From NCBI GenBank assembly GCA_035528395.1, contig DATKYR010000167.1, positions 1-64,000 of the forward strand: a stretch of 64,000 bases of DNA. The letters run 5' to 3'. Source of the stretch: NIOZ-UU13 sp035528395. Its GTDB lineage: Bacteria > Planctomycetota > Phycisphaerae > Sedimentisphaerales > Anaerobacaceae. Of this stretch, positions 45,922 through 54,814 are shown piece after piece; position 1 is the stretch's first letter; each line of letters opens with the position of its first letter. The notes under the pieces are model-generated. The model did not search any database. It was given only the letters and a program-made list of their open reading frames with translations, and had not been told where the DNA came from. The translations under genes and the position numbers were made by a program.

Positions 45922-46168
45922 GAAGCCCAAAAAAGGCTGCTCATCAAGATACAAGGGTGTGGTGAGGAGAGGTGCTTATAAAAGATGGCGTGCGCGAATT
46001 GGATTTAATAGAAAGCGGATACATCTTGGTGATTTTGCCGATGAGAAACAGGCGGCGATTGCTTATGATGATAAAGCGGCTGAGCTTTTCGGCGAATTTG
46101 CATACCTTAACTTCCCGGAAAGAATAGAGATGCGAAACTGGATGCGAAAGATTATATGGGCAGCGTGA
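45866..46168 (+). CDS. AP2/ERF-domain DNA-binding protein
   Basis: 100 residues. Residues about 27-82 form an AP2 domain: SRYKGVVRR, WRARIGFNRKRIHLGDF, DEKQAAIAYDDKAAELFGEFAYLNFP, with the three strands and helix of the fold. In bacteria and phages this domain usually sits in HNH homing endonucleases, and no HNH motif is present here. It probably binds DNA. It lies on the opposite strand to dxs and ispA, within an insert in their cluster. The true start is uncertain because of the overlap with the zinc-ribbon frame. Confidence 0.75.
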   Translation: MVIKSNLRLCTSEQNQYNKKPKKGCSSRYKGVVRRGAYKRWRARIGFNRKRIHLGDFADEKQAAIAYDDKAAELFGEFAYLNFPERIEMRNWMRKIIWAA

Positions 46169-46206
46169 CATCAATGCACCCAAGATGAGCGGGCAAAGCG
46201 TACAAA

Positions 46207-46238
46207 TAAAAAAGGCCGTAAGCGCGAAGCTTATGGCC
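46207..46238 (-). terminator. Rho-independent terminator, minus strand
   Basis: GGCCATAAGC and GCTTACGGCC pair around TTCGC on the minus strand, followed by TTTTTTT. It lies just beyond the small minus-strand frame at 46252-46461. Confidence 0.75.
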
Positions 46239-46251
46239 CGTTGGTTCGTAA

Positions 46252-46461
46252 TTAGGAATACATCATAGTAGAAAAAACTTTGAAAGCACAAGCCGTCATA
46301 GGCGGCGGTCGGATTTGAATCGGTGAATGATATCTTTTTAGAAAATTCTCTTGCTGTATCAATTGATGCCCGAATATGCTTGTCCGCCCCCCTGCAAACC
46401 AGCAAATCAATACAGCAAGAATTAGCCACAATGCTAAAAGAGGCGAAATTCTTATTTTCAT
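46252..46461 (-). CDS. Possible small single-span membrane protein
   Basis: 69 residues beginning MKIRISPLLALWLILAVLIC, a clear export or membrane helix, then a short polar tail. GGGG lies about seven bases before the ATG, and a strong minus-strand terminator follows 14 bases after the stop. These signs favour a small expressed gene. No homology is recognised, and the tail (PPPMTACAFKVFSTMMYS) has an odd composition. The 298 bases between this and ispA hold nothing recognisable. Confidence 0.45.
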   Translation of the reverse strand: MKIRISPLLALWLILAVLICWFAGGRTSIFGHQLIQQENFLKRYHSPIQIRPPPMTACAFKVFSTMMYS

Positions 46462-46759
46462 AATGTATCCCCAAAAGACGCATTAATTGTATCGGCTTGA
46501 GTTCAATTTTTTCCTTAATCAAACTAACCGATTCTCTGTGTCATTTTTCCTTGTTTCATTCCAGCCAAAAGAGTTGCGGGAATCCACACTATACCCAGGG
46601 TGAGCTATGCCCTATTGTCTGTGTAGTTTGAGAATCAAGGTTTTCAATACTGATATGCAGCTTTTGTTGAGGAAGTGCTTTGGATGCGTTGATTAAGGCA
46701 TATTGCTCAGTGTGAAAAAAATTAGAAGTGAAATCGAATGCAGATTCGGATTTTTTTAA

Positions 46760-47638
46760 TTACTTTGTTCTTTCCAACAGGGCCATCGCCAGTTGCCGCA
46801 GCGTATCAGCTTTTTCTCCGAAAGGCTCCAATATCGCCACCGCCTCATCGGCCAGCTTTTTCTCTAATTTTCTTGCCTTTTCAATTCCTACTACTGCCGG
46901 GTAAGTACACTTAGCTGCCTTGGCATCTTTACCAACTGTCTTGCCTAACTGCTCACTGGATGCATTTACATCGAGAATATCATCAGCTATCTGGAAACCC
47001 AAACCAATCTTAAAGCCGTATTCATTCAGTAGGTCTAATTGTTTTTTTTCTGCCCCGCCGCAGATAGCTCCCATCACAGCGGCACAGCGGAACATCTTGG
47101 CGGTCTTGTTGGTGTGGATATATTCCAAAAGTTCTTCATTTCCCAGGCCGTTTTCAGCTCTCAAATCCGCCATCTGCCCTCCAATCATACCGGATGGGCC
47201 GGCATCCTGTGCCAATTGAGCAATGAGTTTTACTGCAATAGTAGGCTTATCAATCTCTTTAGCCAGAATCTCAAAGGCAAGTGTCAAAAGGGCATCACCC
47301 GCCAGAATGGCCGTTGCCTCATCAAAGGCCTTATGGCACGTCGGAAGGCCGCGCCGAAAGTCATCGTTATCCATTGCCGGCAAATCATCGTGAACAAGCG
47401 AGTATGTGTGCACCATTTCAATTGCTGCGGCAGCAATCTCCGCGTCGTGGTTGATTTCTCCGCTGACAAGCTCACAGCACCACAACACCAACGCCGACCG
47501 CACGCGTTTACCCGGCGTCCTGAGTGTGTACTCAAGTGCCTCTTTCAATTCACCTGGCATCTCCCGGCCGGTCAGTTGATCCCTGAGAATATCATTAACA
47601 AATTCCGCCTTGTTTTGCAAAAGGTTGTTAAAGTTCAT
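46760..47638 (-). CDS. ispA: Polyprenyl (farnesyl/geranylgeranyl) diphosphate synthase
   Basis: 292 residues from ATG 47638, chosen because AAGG lies six bases before it. The two aspartate-rich motifs are DDLPAMD (about residue 80) and DDILD (about 219), with the GKRVRSAL and GGQMADL motifs. The two residues between the aspartates of the first motif match the bacterial short-chain type. It elongates isoprenoid diphosphates made through dxs. The usual dxs neighbour is separated here by the AP2 insert. Confidence 0.92.
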   Translation of the reverse strand: MNFNNLLQNKAEFVNDILRDQLTGREMPGELKEALEYTLRTPGKRVRSALVLWCCELVSGEINHDAEIAAAAIEMVHTYSLVHDDLPAMDNDDFRRGLPTCHKAFDEATAILAGDALLTLAFEILAKEIDKPTIAVKLIAQLAQDAGPSGMIGGQMADLRAENGLGNEELLEYIHTNKTAKMFRCAAVMGAICGGAEKKQLDLLNEYGFKIGLGFQIADDILDVNASSEQLGKTVGKDAKAAKCTYPAVVGIEKARKLEKKLADEAVAILEPFGEKADTLRQLAMALLERTK

Positions 47639-47689
47639 ATGCCTTGCTATTGACAAACAGGTTACAATTATCGATTATTAAAAAACACG

Positions 47690-47725
47690 TTAAATAGTAA
47701 ATAGTTGACAGATGATAGTAAATGG
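47690..47725. repeat. TAGTAAAT-type seven-base repeat before miaA
   Basis: GTTAAATAGTAAATAGTTGA, then CAGATGATAGTAAATGG, immediately around the miaA start. Confidence 0.45.
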
Positions 47726-48653
47726 AAAAATGCTTTTGATTCTTGGCGTTACCGCATCGGGCAAAGGCCGATTAGCTTTTGATTTAGCCCAAAGTCTGGA
47801 TGCTGAAATAATCAGTATCGACTCGATGAAGGTCTATCGACGAATGGACATCGGCACGGCCAAGCCGCCTGCCGAGGCCCGCCGGTGTGTAAAATATCAT
47901 CTAATCGACATAATCGAGCCGAGCGATTCTTTCAGCGTCGCCGCCTTCCTGGATGCCGCTTCAGAAGCAATAAAACAGACAAAAAGCCGTAACAAAAAGA
48001 TTATTGCGGTCGGCGGAACCGCTCTGTACATAAAAGCCCTGCTGTATGGCCTTTTCAAAGGTCCCGGAACCAATCAGCAAATACGGGCTGAGCTGAAAGC
48101 ACGAGCAGAAGCGGAAGGTCTGGTGGAACTCTACTGCGAATTAACGAATATTGACCCCGTAGCCGCCGAGCGTATCAATCCCAACGATTCCAAGCGCATC
48201 ATCCGGGCTTTGGAGGTTTACCAGCTCACGGGCAAACCCATCTCAAGCCTCCAGAAGCAATGGGATAGGAGCGACACGAAACACGACTGGACGATAATAG
48301 GTCTGCAAAGGGAGAAAACCGATACCAGCGGCAGAATAAACAAAAGGGTAAAAAAAATGATTGTCGCCGGTTTTGTCGATGAGGTCAAATGCTTGTTAGC
48401 TGAAGAAAAACCTTTGAGCAGACAGGCCCGATGCGCTATTGGCTATGCTGAGATAATCGAATATCTGAATGGACAAATAAGTTTGGAAGAGGTGACGGAA
48501 CTTATAAAAAAGAACACCAGACGTTTAGCCAAGAATCAGCGTACCTGGTTCAAGACCTTCAAAAACGTTCATTGGCTCGACATCGAACCGGACGAACCAC
48601 CCGAAAAAATCCTCACCCGTACGAAGATATTATTGAATGATATTTTATCTTAG
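47712..48653 (+). CDS. miaA: tRNA dimethylallyltransferase MiaA
   Basis: 313 residues. The P-loop is GVTASGKGRLAF, with Gly replacing the usual Ser/Thr after Lys, and it is followed by the DSMKVYRRMDIGTAKP motif and the tRNA-binding insertion. The C-terminal GYAEIIEYL and KNTRRLAKNQRTWFK stretches match. It prenylates A37 of UNN-reading tRNAs. The start is ATG 47712 or 47730. The stop overlaps the end of the convergent ATP-cone gene by four bases. Confidence 0.93.
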   Translation: MIVNGKMLLILGVTASGKGRLAFDLAQSLDAEIISIDSMKVYRRMDIGTAKPPAEARRCVKYHLIDIIEPSDSFSVAAFLDAASEAIKQTKSRNKKIIAVGGTALYIKALLYGLFKGPGTNQQIRAELKARAEAEGLVELYCELTNIDPVAAERINPNDSKRIIRALEVYQLTGKPISSLQKQWDRSDTKHDWTIIGLQREKTDTSGRINKRVKKMIVAGFVDEVKCLLAEEKPLSRQARCAIGYAEIIEYLNGQISLEEVTELIKKNTRRLAKNQRTWFKTFKNVHWLDIEPDEPPEKILTRTKILLNDILS

Positions 48654-49231
48654 ACGGTTTGCAGTTGTCGCTGGGCGCGAAGCACTGTGGCTGTATCACC
48701 CAGAACAAGCTGTTTTATCAAACTGCTTGGAACCAGGCTAACTCCCATATTGAAGATTTTCTCTTCAACCATCGAAGCAATCGCCCGTGCCGTTGGCTGG
48801 CAGAGGTCATACTTTGTTACCAGGCCCTCGACTATTCTGGACTTGTCCCATCGGCATCTGCTGTTGGTTCCCTCTGTCCCGGCAAGCAGCTCGGCATCTG
48901 TCAGCTCCTGAATATCAATCGAGACAACCTCGGTTCGGGAACGCTTAAGCCTGCGTTCGAAATGATGTTCAATTAGCCCGATTGCAGCTTCTTCATAGCT
49001 GACGGCCGTTAGAACCGCCTTGATTATGGAAAATATCTCACTACTGGTTACGCTGCGGCGGTTTTGTCGGTGATAAAGAAAGTATGTTACCACCTCGGCA
49101 AGCTGCTCAGCAATGTATACATCCGCCTGTCCAATCTTATCGAGAGCGTTGTTGATAGTCCCCATCACTTTGGTGTGCGAGTATTCCTCGATGCTGCCAT
49201 CGGCTTTTATGACCTTAAGCTGCGTTTGCAT
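48650..49231 (-). CDS. ATP-cone-domain protein
   Basis: 193 residues from ATG 49231 (AAGAAGGTG directly before). Residues about 3-90 form an ATP-cone (VIKADGSIEEYSHTKVMGTI), the nucleotide-sensing module of ribonucleotide reductases and NrdR. A second, weaker cone-like half follows (RCRWDKSRIVEGLVTKYDL, about 125-190). There is no reductase part. It lies just downstream of nrdR on the same strand, so it is likely a regulator of nucleotide pools or of NrdR. Confidence 0.75.
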   Translation of the reverse strand: MQTQLKVIKADGSIEEYSHTKVMGTINNALDKIGQADVYIAEQLAEVVTYFLYHRQNRRSVTSSEIFSIIKAVLTAVSYEEAAIGLIEHHFERRLKRSRTEVVSIDIQELTDAELLAGTEGTNSRCRWDKSRIVEGLVTKYDLCQPTARAIASMVEEKIFNMGVSLVPSSLIKQLVLGDTATVLRAQRQLQTV

Positions 49232-49325
49232 CACCTTCTTTTTGCCTCCATGCAAAAGTCGCCAATAAAAAGTGAAAGGTTATTCTTTTCAAAGTATGCC
49301 TAATTTCCATCTTGCAGAACCCTTG

Positions 49326-49817
49326 TTACCAATCAAAGAGTATCTGCCGGCCGCTGGTCTCAGTTTCGGTAATTTCCTGACTGACTTCCTTAATCAATTC
49401 ACCTGCATCCCTGAAGTCACGATAGACACTTGCAAAACGAATATACGCCACCTTGTCAACCCTGCGAAGCTGTTTCATTACTCTTTCACCGATAATAGCT
49501 GATGAGACCTCCTTGTCGAAACTCCGGAATATATTTTCCTCAGCCTTGTCGGCTATTTGTCGAATCTGCTCTGTCGAGACAGGTCTCTTATAACAGGCCT
49601 TTTGCAAACCGCTGATGATTTTCTCTCTGTCATAAGGGACCCGGGAGTTATCTTTTTTCACCACGTAGAGCTTAAAACTTTCGCCTATCTTCTCATAGGT
49701 TGTAAAACGCCTTTTACACATCAGGCATTGACGCCGGCGCCTGATTACTCTTCCGCCATCGCTTGAACGCGAATCAACAACTTTATCTCGATCTTCCTTG
49801 CAAAAGGGACATCTCAT
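49326..49817 (-). CDS. nrdR: Transcriptional repressor NrdR
   Basis: 163 residues from ATG 49817; further upstream only repeat sequence is translated. A zinc ribbon (CPFC near residue 3 and CLMCKRRF near 31) is followed by an ATP-cone (VVKKDNSRVPYDREKIISGL). It represses ribonucleotide reductase genes when dATP is high. The leader is made of degenerate CGAGATNC heptamers (49815-49850). Confidence 0.93.
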   Translation of the reverse strand: MRCPFCKEDRDKVVDSRSSDGGRVIRRRRQCLMCKRRFTTYEKIGESFKLYVVKKDNSRVPYDREKIISGLQKACYKRPVSTEQIRQIADKAEENIFRSFDKEVSSAIIGERVMKQLRRVDKVAYIRFASVYRDFRDAGELIKEVSQEITETETSGRQILFDW

Positions 49818-50485
49818 TTCGTATCTCGCATCTCGTACTGCATATTGCGTTGGAGATACACTTCTAATAACAATCCACAAGGCAGCTATCCGCTTCGAGC
49901 GAACTTCAGACGGGCGGATACACTCTTCGAAGCTCATCAAGACAACACTACATATAGTTAACTTATCTATTCTACACCCAACATATAGTATGTCAAAAAA
50001 AAACTTGATACAAGTGGTTAATTTATCTGAATTAGAAATTGTTATATTTTATTTTGCGCTCTTAATTTATGGCTCGATAAACACTAAGGAGAAAAGGCGA
50101 GGAAAACTCACAGCTTTTTACCGGCGTTTTTTATATAAAAAAACGGCCTCTGCGCAGAGAACGCAGAGGCCAACTCGGAAAGAAACTTATATGCACCCCC
50201 CTTAGGTCTGGTACAAGGCCTTCACGTAATGTGAAAGCGTTGTTAGCATTAATTTCGCTCTTCCCTTTGTGCTACAATTAAAGTTTAATATAAAAACCTT
50301 CTGTAGACAAATCAAGACAGCTACTTTTTTATTTTTTTTACAGCCCGATAAAACCGTGTGCACACAAAAATAAGAGCGGGAAAAATCCGGTCGATGATTG
50401 AAAAACAGAATCCGAAAATCGTATATGTAGTTTAAACGTATAACCGGTACCCTGATGCGTTCTTTTTTACCCTGTTAATGTCTCC
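49818..50485. other. Gene-free stretch between nrdR and the PpiC gene
   Basis: The first 35 bases are heptanucleotide-like repeat before nrdR. Then about 320 bases without a convincing gene precede the minus-strand hairpin at 50134-50171, and 310 more bases rich in A and T runs lead to the ppiC stop. I see no RNA gene here. Confidence 0.5.
50134..50171 (-). terminator. Strong hairpin with T-run, minus strand
   Basis: GGCCTCTGCG and CGCAGAGGCC form a 10-bp stem, with GTTTTTTT following on the minus strand. It lies 315 bases after the ppiC stop codon, so it may end a long ppiC transcript or a separate non-coding RNA. Confidence 0.65.
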
Positions 50486-51343
50486 TCAGATCTCTTCGAT
50501 TTTGGCCTTGTTTTTCAGCCCATCTATAAATTCGTCGATAGCTTTCCCTCTCGTTTGCTCGTTAAGTGCGTTCACTATCTCGCTTTTTACTTCTTCAAGC
50601 TCGGGCACGGCGGCCGGCTTTCTGTCGTACACCTTGGCTATATGAAAGCCGAAACGGGTGCGAAATACGTCACTAACCTCCCCGTCGCCCAGATTAAAAA
50701 CGACATCCTCGAACTCCTCTACCATTTGCCCTTTCATAACATAGCCTAAGTCACCACCACTGTCAGCGCAATCGGTATGTTTATCAACCACCACCTCAAA
50801 AGCTGCACCGCTTTTCAATTCATCATGTGCTTCTTTTATCACGTTATAAGCAGTCTCTTCGTCCGTCTGCCAGTTCACATATTTTACTATGTGAGCCACT
50901 CTTGCTTGCTCACCGGATTTGAACTGTTCCTTATTTTCCTCATAGTATTCCCGGATGGCAGCTTGCGACGGCCCCGGTAAATCTTTGCAGGCTTCGTTCA
51001 GCCTCTGCTCAACCCTCATTTGCATCTGGATGTACTCTTTGATATCTTCATCATCCTTGAGGCCGAGTACTTTGTAGAGCTGCTCCTGGTCTGCGTATTG
51101 CTCTTTCAGCTTGGCCAAAGCGGATTCGATCTGGGCTTCCGGAATTTTTTCGCCGTTTTCTTTTGCTTCCTGATTGATTAATATCCTTTCAATCACGTTT
51201 TCTTTGGACCAGTCAAACAGTTGAGCCTCTCGCTCTTTGGGGTCCTGGTCGGAAAACACTCGTTCATAATCCGGTCTTAAGCGTTCAACTTCCTGCTGTA
51301 TAGCCGCATCTTCAATTTTTTCGCCGTTAATGATTAAAGCCAT
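50486..51343 (-). CDS. Parvulin-type peptidyl-prolyl isomerase, no signal peptide
   Basis: 285 residues. The N-terminal helical region (about 1-140) resembles the SurA/PrsA chaperone part, and the parvulin domain (about 145-245) carries ARVAHIVKYVN, DSGGDLGYVMKG and FRTRFGFHIAKV. Unlike PrsA or SurA it starts directly with MALIINGEKIED, with neither signal peptide nor lipobox, so it should be cytoplasmic. AAAGGGTG precedes the start. Confidence 0.88.
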   Translation of the reverse strand: MALIINGEKIEDAAIQQEVERLRPDYERVFSDQDPKEREAQLFDWSKENVIERILINQEAKENGEKIPEAQIESALAKLKEQYADQEQLYKVLGLKDDEDIKEYIQMQMRVEQRLNEACKDLPGPSQAAIREYYEENKEQFKSGEQARVAHIVKYVNWQTDEETAYNVIKEAHDELKSGAAFEVVVDKHTDCADSGGDLGYVMKGQMVEEFEDVVFNLGDGEVSDVFRTRFGFHIAKVYDRKPAAVPELEEVKSEIVNALNEQTRGKAIDEFIDGLKNKAKIEEI

Positions 51344-51375
51344 TTTTCACCCTTTGAATTATGCGTTGTTCTTTC

Positions 51376-51459
51376 TGTCATTGCGAGGCCTGCTATGCAG
51401 GCCGTGGCAATCTCAACCGCTCGCAGGGATGAGATTGCTTCACTTCGTTCGCAATGACA
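51376..51459. repeat. MITE-like element with 11-bp terminal inverted repeats
   Basis: TGTCATTGCGA at the left and TCGCAATGACA at the right are exact inverted repeats, with GCAATCTC/GAGATTGC inside. The shorter element at 430-472 shares the same ends. It lies between the PpiC and ThyA-like genes. Confidence 0.75.
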
Positions 51460-51496
51460 TTATTTTTATGTAAAAAACTTTTTTTTGAAGTTATTC

Positions 51497-52387
51497 TTAC
51501 CCTTTTGCCTTTGCGTACCAGTCAGGGTCCTGTGCCAATTTTTCCCTTGTCTCTAATGTCATCATCTCAAAAGCAGGGTGAGTGCTCTCCCACGCCCGCT
51601 CGTGAAATGAGCTTTGCCGCATTTTTTCTATTTCCGGGGCAACTTCATCAAAATAACTGCCGTAGATATGCAGTGAATCGCTTATATCGACATACCTGCC
51701 CACACTCACCGGCTCACCTCTGTTTTTGGCTATGCCCTCGGCAATTATTCTTTGAAGGTCGGTGAGTGCATAGACATTCATAAACCATGCCTTGTAGAGG
51801 TCTCTGCTGCGCCAGTGTGTATTCATATTAAGCGAAAGCCGGCCCTCTTGGTTTGCTACCAGCCGGCACCATATTCTCTGGAGGCAGGGCGGGTCATCTG
51901 TCACCGGGTCTGCCGTCGGCATCCAGGTTATCGCCTGCGCTCGCCGTGTGTGATTAACCTTCGATAGGCAATCTACAATATACTGAATCTGATTTACTGT
52001 CCTGAACGGCTTCGGCGAGTCAACGTTTCGTATATCTTCCACCGGGCAATACGAAAACAACCGTTCGTAATATGTATAGGTCCACTTACCTGCAGCAGGG
52101 TCAATCCAGTGGTCGTGGATTCCGTTGACTACTTCCTGCCGATACGACTCAAGCTCCTCAGGCCCACCGGGAAAGTTCTTGTGAATCCTCGGTTCGTTGA
52201 ATGGGTCGGTAACGGTAATCATAACGGTTGCGTCTCTGCTCGGCGGGTCTTCAGGCTTATCGTACTGGGTTTTGACCTCGAAGCCATTTTCCCAAACAGC
52301 CAAAACGGCCTTCTCCCAGGCCTCCGGCAGACAATCAGCGGTTATCGAAATCACTGGTATATTAGCAACCGATGCGGTGCTGCTCAT
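51497..52387 (-). CDS. Thymidylate-synthase-superfamily protein (ThyA fold, divergent)
   Basis: 296 residues. The catalytic Cys lies in DDPPCLQRIWC (Cys168); the phosphate-binding segment WRSRDLYKAWFMN replaces the usual RSxDxxxGxPFN; DSLHIYGSYF matches the DxHIYxNH strand. It is far from E. coli-type ThyA and closer in style to archaeal or hydroxymethylase-like members, so it could make dTMP or modify another deoxynucleotide. GGAGGAATG precedes the start. The small membrane protein gene ends 35 bases upstream. Confidence 0.8.
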   Translation of the reverse strand: MSSTASVANIPVISITADCLPEAWEKAVLAVWENGFEVKTQYDKPEDPPSRDATVMITVTDPFNEPRIHKNFPGGPEELESYRQEVVNGIHDHWIDPAAGKWTYTYYERLFSYCPVEDIRNVDSPKPFRTVNQIQYIVDCLSKVNHTRRAQAITWMPTADPVTDDPPCLQRIWCRLVANQEGRLSLNMNTHWRSRDLYKAWFMNVYALTDLQRIIAEGIAKNRGEPVSVGRYVDISDSLHIYGSYFDEVAPEIEKMRQSSFHERAWESTHPAFEMMTLETREKLAQDPDWYAKAKG

Positions 52388-52422
52388 ATAGACATTCCTC
52401 CACGAATCTTTTTGATTTATCC

Positions 52423-52920
52423 TTATTTCAAGTTCCCAAGGTCAATTTCTTCTTTGGTTATATTGTACATTTTATGGTACCGTTCCGGTATGTCGGCGAG
52501 TAATCTTTTGGCATTGAAAGCGTATTCACTGTCCGGCCACCTCCGGATTATTTCCCGGCAGTGGTCAACCATATTCTTGTACCCTAACTTTACACCCGGC
52601 AGCCGACCCATCTTTCTTTCGGTCATAGCCGCCTCGAAGAGTCTCTGCGCCTGAATCTCCTCTATCTCATTGAGCTTCTTAAATTCGGGCTTCGGCGGCG
52701 CAGCCGGCGTGGTCTGTTGCACGGAAGGGGTTGTGTGCGGCGGCTCTTGATACTGCGGCTCGGCACGTAATCTCTTGTCGTCCTCTTCCCACTGGTCATA
52801 AACGGTTTTTTGAGGCTCTTTAGGTCCCGAATCGGTCCTGGATGAGAAAACGCTTATCAGGAAAATCACACCCACAACTACAACCGCCAGCCCTATTATT
52901 TTCAGCCAGAAGGTATTCAT
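52423..52920 (-). CDS. Small anchored protein of unknown function
   Basis: 165 residues with an N-terminal membrane helix (about 5-25), a Pro/Glu/Gln-rich linker (about 30-80) and a helical C-terminal part that reads like one or two tetratricopeptide repeats (AQRLFEAAMTERKMGRLPG, DSEYAFNAKRLLADIPERYH). No family assigned. It is probably transcribed with the ThyA-like gene. Its leader (52930-52990) is a degenerate TTGATTA repeat. Confidence 0.65.
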   Translation of the reverse strand: MNTFWLKIIGLAVVVVGVIFLISVFSSRTDSGPKEPQKTVYDQWEEDDKRLRAEPQYQEPPHTTPSVQQTTPAAPPKPEFKKLNEIEEIQAQRLFEAAMTERKMGRLPGVKLGYKNMVDHCREIIRRWPDSEYAFNAKRLLADIPERYHKMYNITKEEIDLGNLK

Positions 52921-53058
52921 AATTGCCCCACCCCTTTTCCAATTGACAATTGATTATTGACTACTGATTATTTATAATCAATTTTAATCTATAGTTTTAT
53001 TTTTTCAATGGAAAATAATCAAATATCCGCTTGTGGCGGAGTAAACGGTTAATCACAA

Positions 53059-53700
53059 ATGTTCACAGGGCTTATAGAAACAATTTGTACGGTAAGGTCG
53101 GTTCGTCAGAGCCCAGGCACAATGCTGCTGACCGTAGATTTAGGCGAGCTGGCCGGCGACGGCAGAATCGGCGATAGTATAGCCATAAACGGGGCCTGTC
53201 TGACTATTGCCAGGCTCGAAGGCTGCCTTGCAAGTTTCGAGCTCAGCGGCGAAACTTTGGCAAGGTCAACTCTGGGCAAATTAAAGCCCTCATCGCAGGT
53301 CAACGTCGAACGTGCCATCAGGGCCGCGGACCGATTTGGCGGACACTTTGTCCAGGGCCATATCGACGGTACGGCAACTATAAAAGCAATCGACAAACGC
53401 GACCGATTTGCCGATATAAAGTTTGCTGCCGGGGCCGAGCTGCTCGATGCGATGGTAGCTAAGGGCTCCGTCGCCGTGGACGGAATTTCTTTGACTATAG
53501 CCGGTATCGACCGGAACAGTTTCACCGTCGCCCTGATACCCGAAACACTGAATAAAACTACTCTAAGCCAGGCAAAAATTGGTGATGTAGTAAATATAGA
53601 AACTGATATAATTGTAAAGACGATAAAAAGACAACTTGAGAAGATTTTACCACAGACCCAATCGCTAACAGCCGAAAAACTAAAAGAATTGGGCTTTTAA
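53059..53700 (+). CDS. ribE: Riboflavin synthase alpha chain
   Basis: 213 residues with two lumazine-binding repeats. The first is MFTGLIETICTV with INGACLTI and the second contains FVQGHIDGTATI with VDGISLTIAG. It converts two lumazines to riboflavin. No FMN riboswitch motif is visible in the 138 bases before it. Confidence 0.95.
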   Translation: MFTGLIETICTVRSVRQSPGTMLLTVDLGELAGDGRIGDSIAINGACLTIARLEGCLASFELSGETLARSTLGKLKPSSQVNVERAIRAADRFGGHFVQGHIDGTATIKAIDKRDRFADIKFAAGAELLDAMVAKGSVAVDGISLTIAGIDRNSFTVALIPETLNKTTLSQAKIGDVVNIETDIIVKTIKRQLEKILPQTQSLTAEKLKELGF

Positions 53701-53750
53701 ACAGCACAAGGCAAACAGCATAAGCTTTGCATTGCATGCTGAACGTTATT

Positions 53751-54797
53751 ATGAAAATTAATGGCAATAATTCGATAGCTGAACAGATGGTCATCGGCAT
53801 AACGATGGGCGATGCCGCCGGCATCGGGCCGGAGATTATCGTTAAAGCCTTAGCTGATGCGAATATTCGGCGGGCTGCGAAATTCGTTATCTTCGGTATG
53901 AACGAACAGCTCTGCTACGCCGCCGACGCCGCTGAGATTGAGCCCTTCTGGGGCCGGCATCAGCACGAGAAAATCAGTCGCGAGTATCCGTATAAAGTTG
54001 TTGTCGCTGATTACGATGAGTATTCCGTTCCATCCTGGGTCAAAGGTCCGAGCAAATTAGCCGGTGAGGCATCCTTAAGGTTTTGCCTTGATGCTATCGA
54101 CGCCGCGCGAGATGGTATTATAGATGCCGTGGTAACCGCGCCCATCAGTAAGACAAGCTGGAAGCTGGCCGGCGCTGAATGGCCCGGCCACACCGAAATG
54201 TTGGCAGCTCGCTGCAAATCCAAACGAAAGGTGATGATGTTTATCGCCGGGCCGTTAAAAGTGGCGCTGGCAACAATTCACGAGGCACTGTTTGAAGTCA
54301 GGAACAAGTTTACAATTGGCTGTGTCTTCGAGCCGATAGATTTATTAGATACGGCATTGAAAGAATATTTTCACATTGACAACCCCAGGATCGGTGTTGC
54401 CGCGTTAAATCCACACGCCGGCGAGGGCGGTCAATTCGGCGACGAAGAGCAGCGCATAATTTCGCCTGCTATTTCATTGGCACAATACCAGGGCATAAAT
54501 TGTCAAGGCCCATTCCCGGCCGACACCCTCTTTTTGCGGGCCGTCCGCGGCGAATTCGACGGCGTCGTCGCAATGTATCACGACCAGGGTATGATTCCTG
54601 TAAAGCTGCTCAATTTCGAACAGGCGGTCAATGTAACCATCGGAATACCGATTATAAGAACGTCACCTGCTCACGGAACAGCTTTCGACATCGCAGGCCT
54701 AAACATTGCCGACCCGGCCGGTATGAAATCAGCCATTACCACCGCAATACAAATGGCCAAGACGAAGAAGAATTTAGAATGTAAAGTTGAGAATTGA
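53751..54797 (+). CDS. pdxA: 4-hydroxythreonine-4-phosphate dehydrogenase
   Basis: 348 residues from ATG 53751; ATG 53787 directly before ITMGDAAGIGPEII is also possible. The metal-binding His residues are seen in WPGHTEML, LNPHAGEGG and YHDQGMIPVK. It oxidises 4-phosphohydroxy-threonine in vitamin B6 synthesis. It is followed by rsmA, the same order as in many proteobacteria. Confidence 0.93.
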   Translation: MKINGNNSIAEQMVIGITMGDAAGIGPEIIVKALADANIRRAAKFVIFGMNEQLCYAADAAEIEPFWGRHQHEKISREYPYKVVVADYDEYSVPSWVKGPSKLAGEASLRFCLDAIDAARDGIIDAVVTAPISKTSWKLAGAEWPGHTEMLAARCKSKRKVMMFIAGPLKVALATIHEALFEVRNKFTIGCVFEPIDLLDTALKEYFHIDNPRIGVAALNPHAGEGGQFGDEEQRIISPAISLAQYQGINCQGPFPADTLFLRAVRGEFDGVVAMYHDQGMIPVKLLNFEQAVNVTIGIPIIRTSPAHGTAFDIAGLNIADPAGMKSAITTAIQMAKTKKNLECKVEN

Positions 54798-54814
54798 GAG
54801 TTGCTTGAACGTGA

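Noticed and set aside
46290..46330. tRNA-like 3' end on the minus strand (ATTCAAATC)
   Set aside because: The bases around it cannot form a T stem, and no acceptor or anticodon arm is present.
52921..53058. FMN riboswitch before riboflavin synthase
   Set aside because: The leader is too short and lacks the conserved stem sequences.
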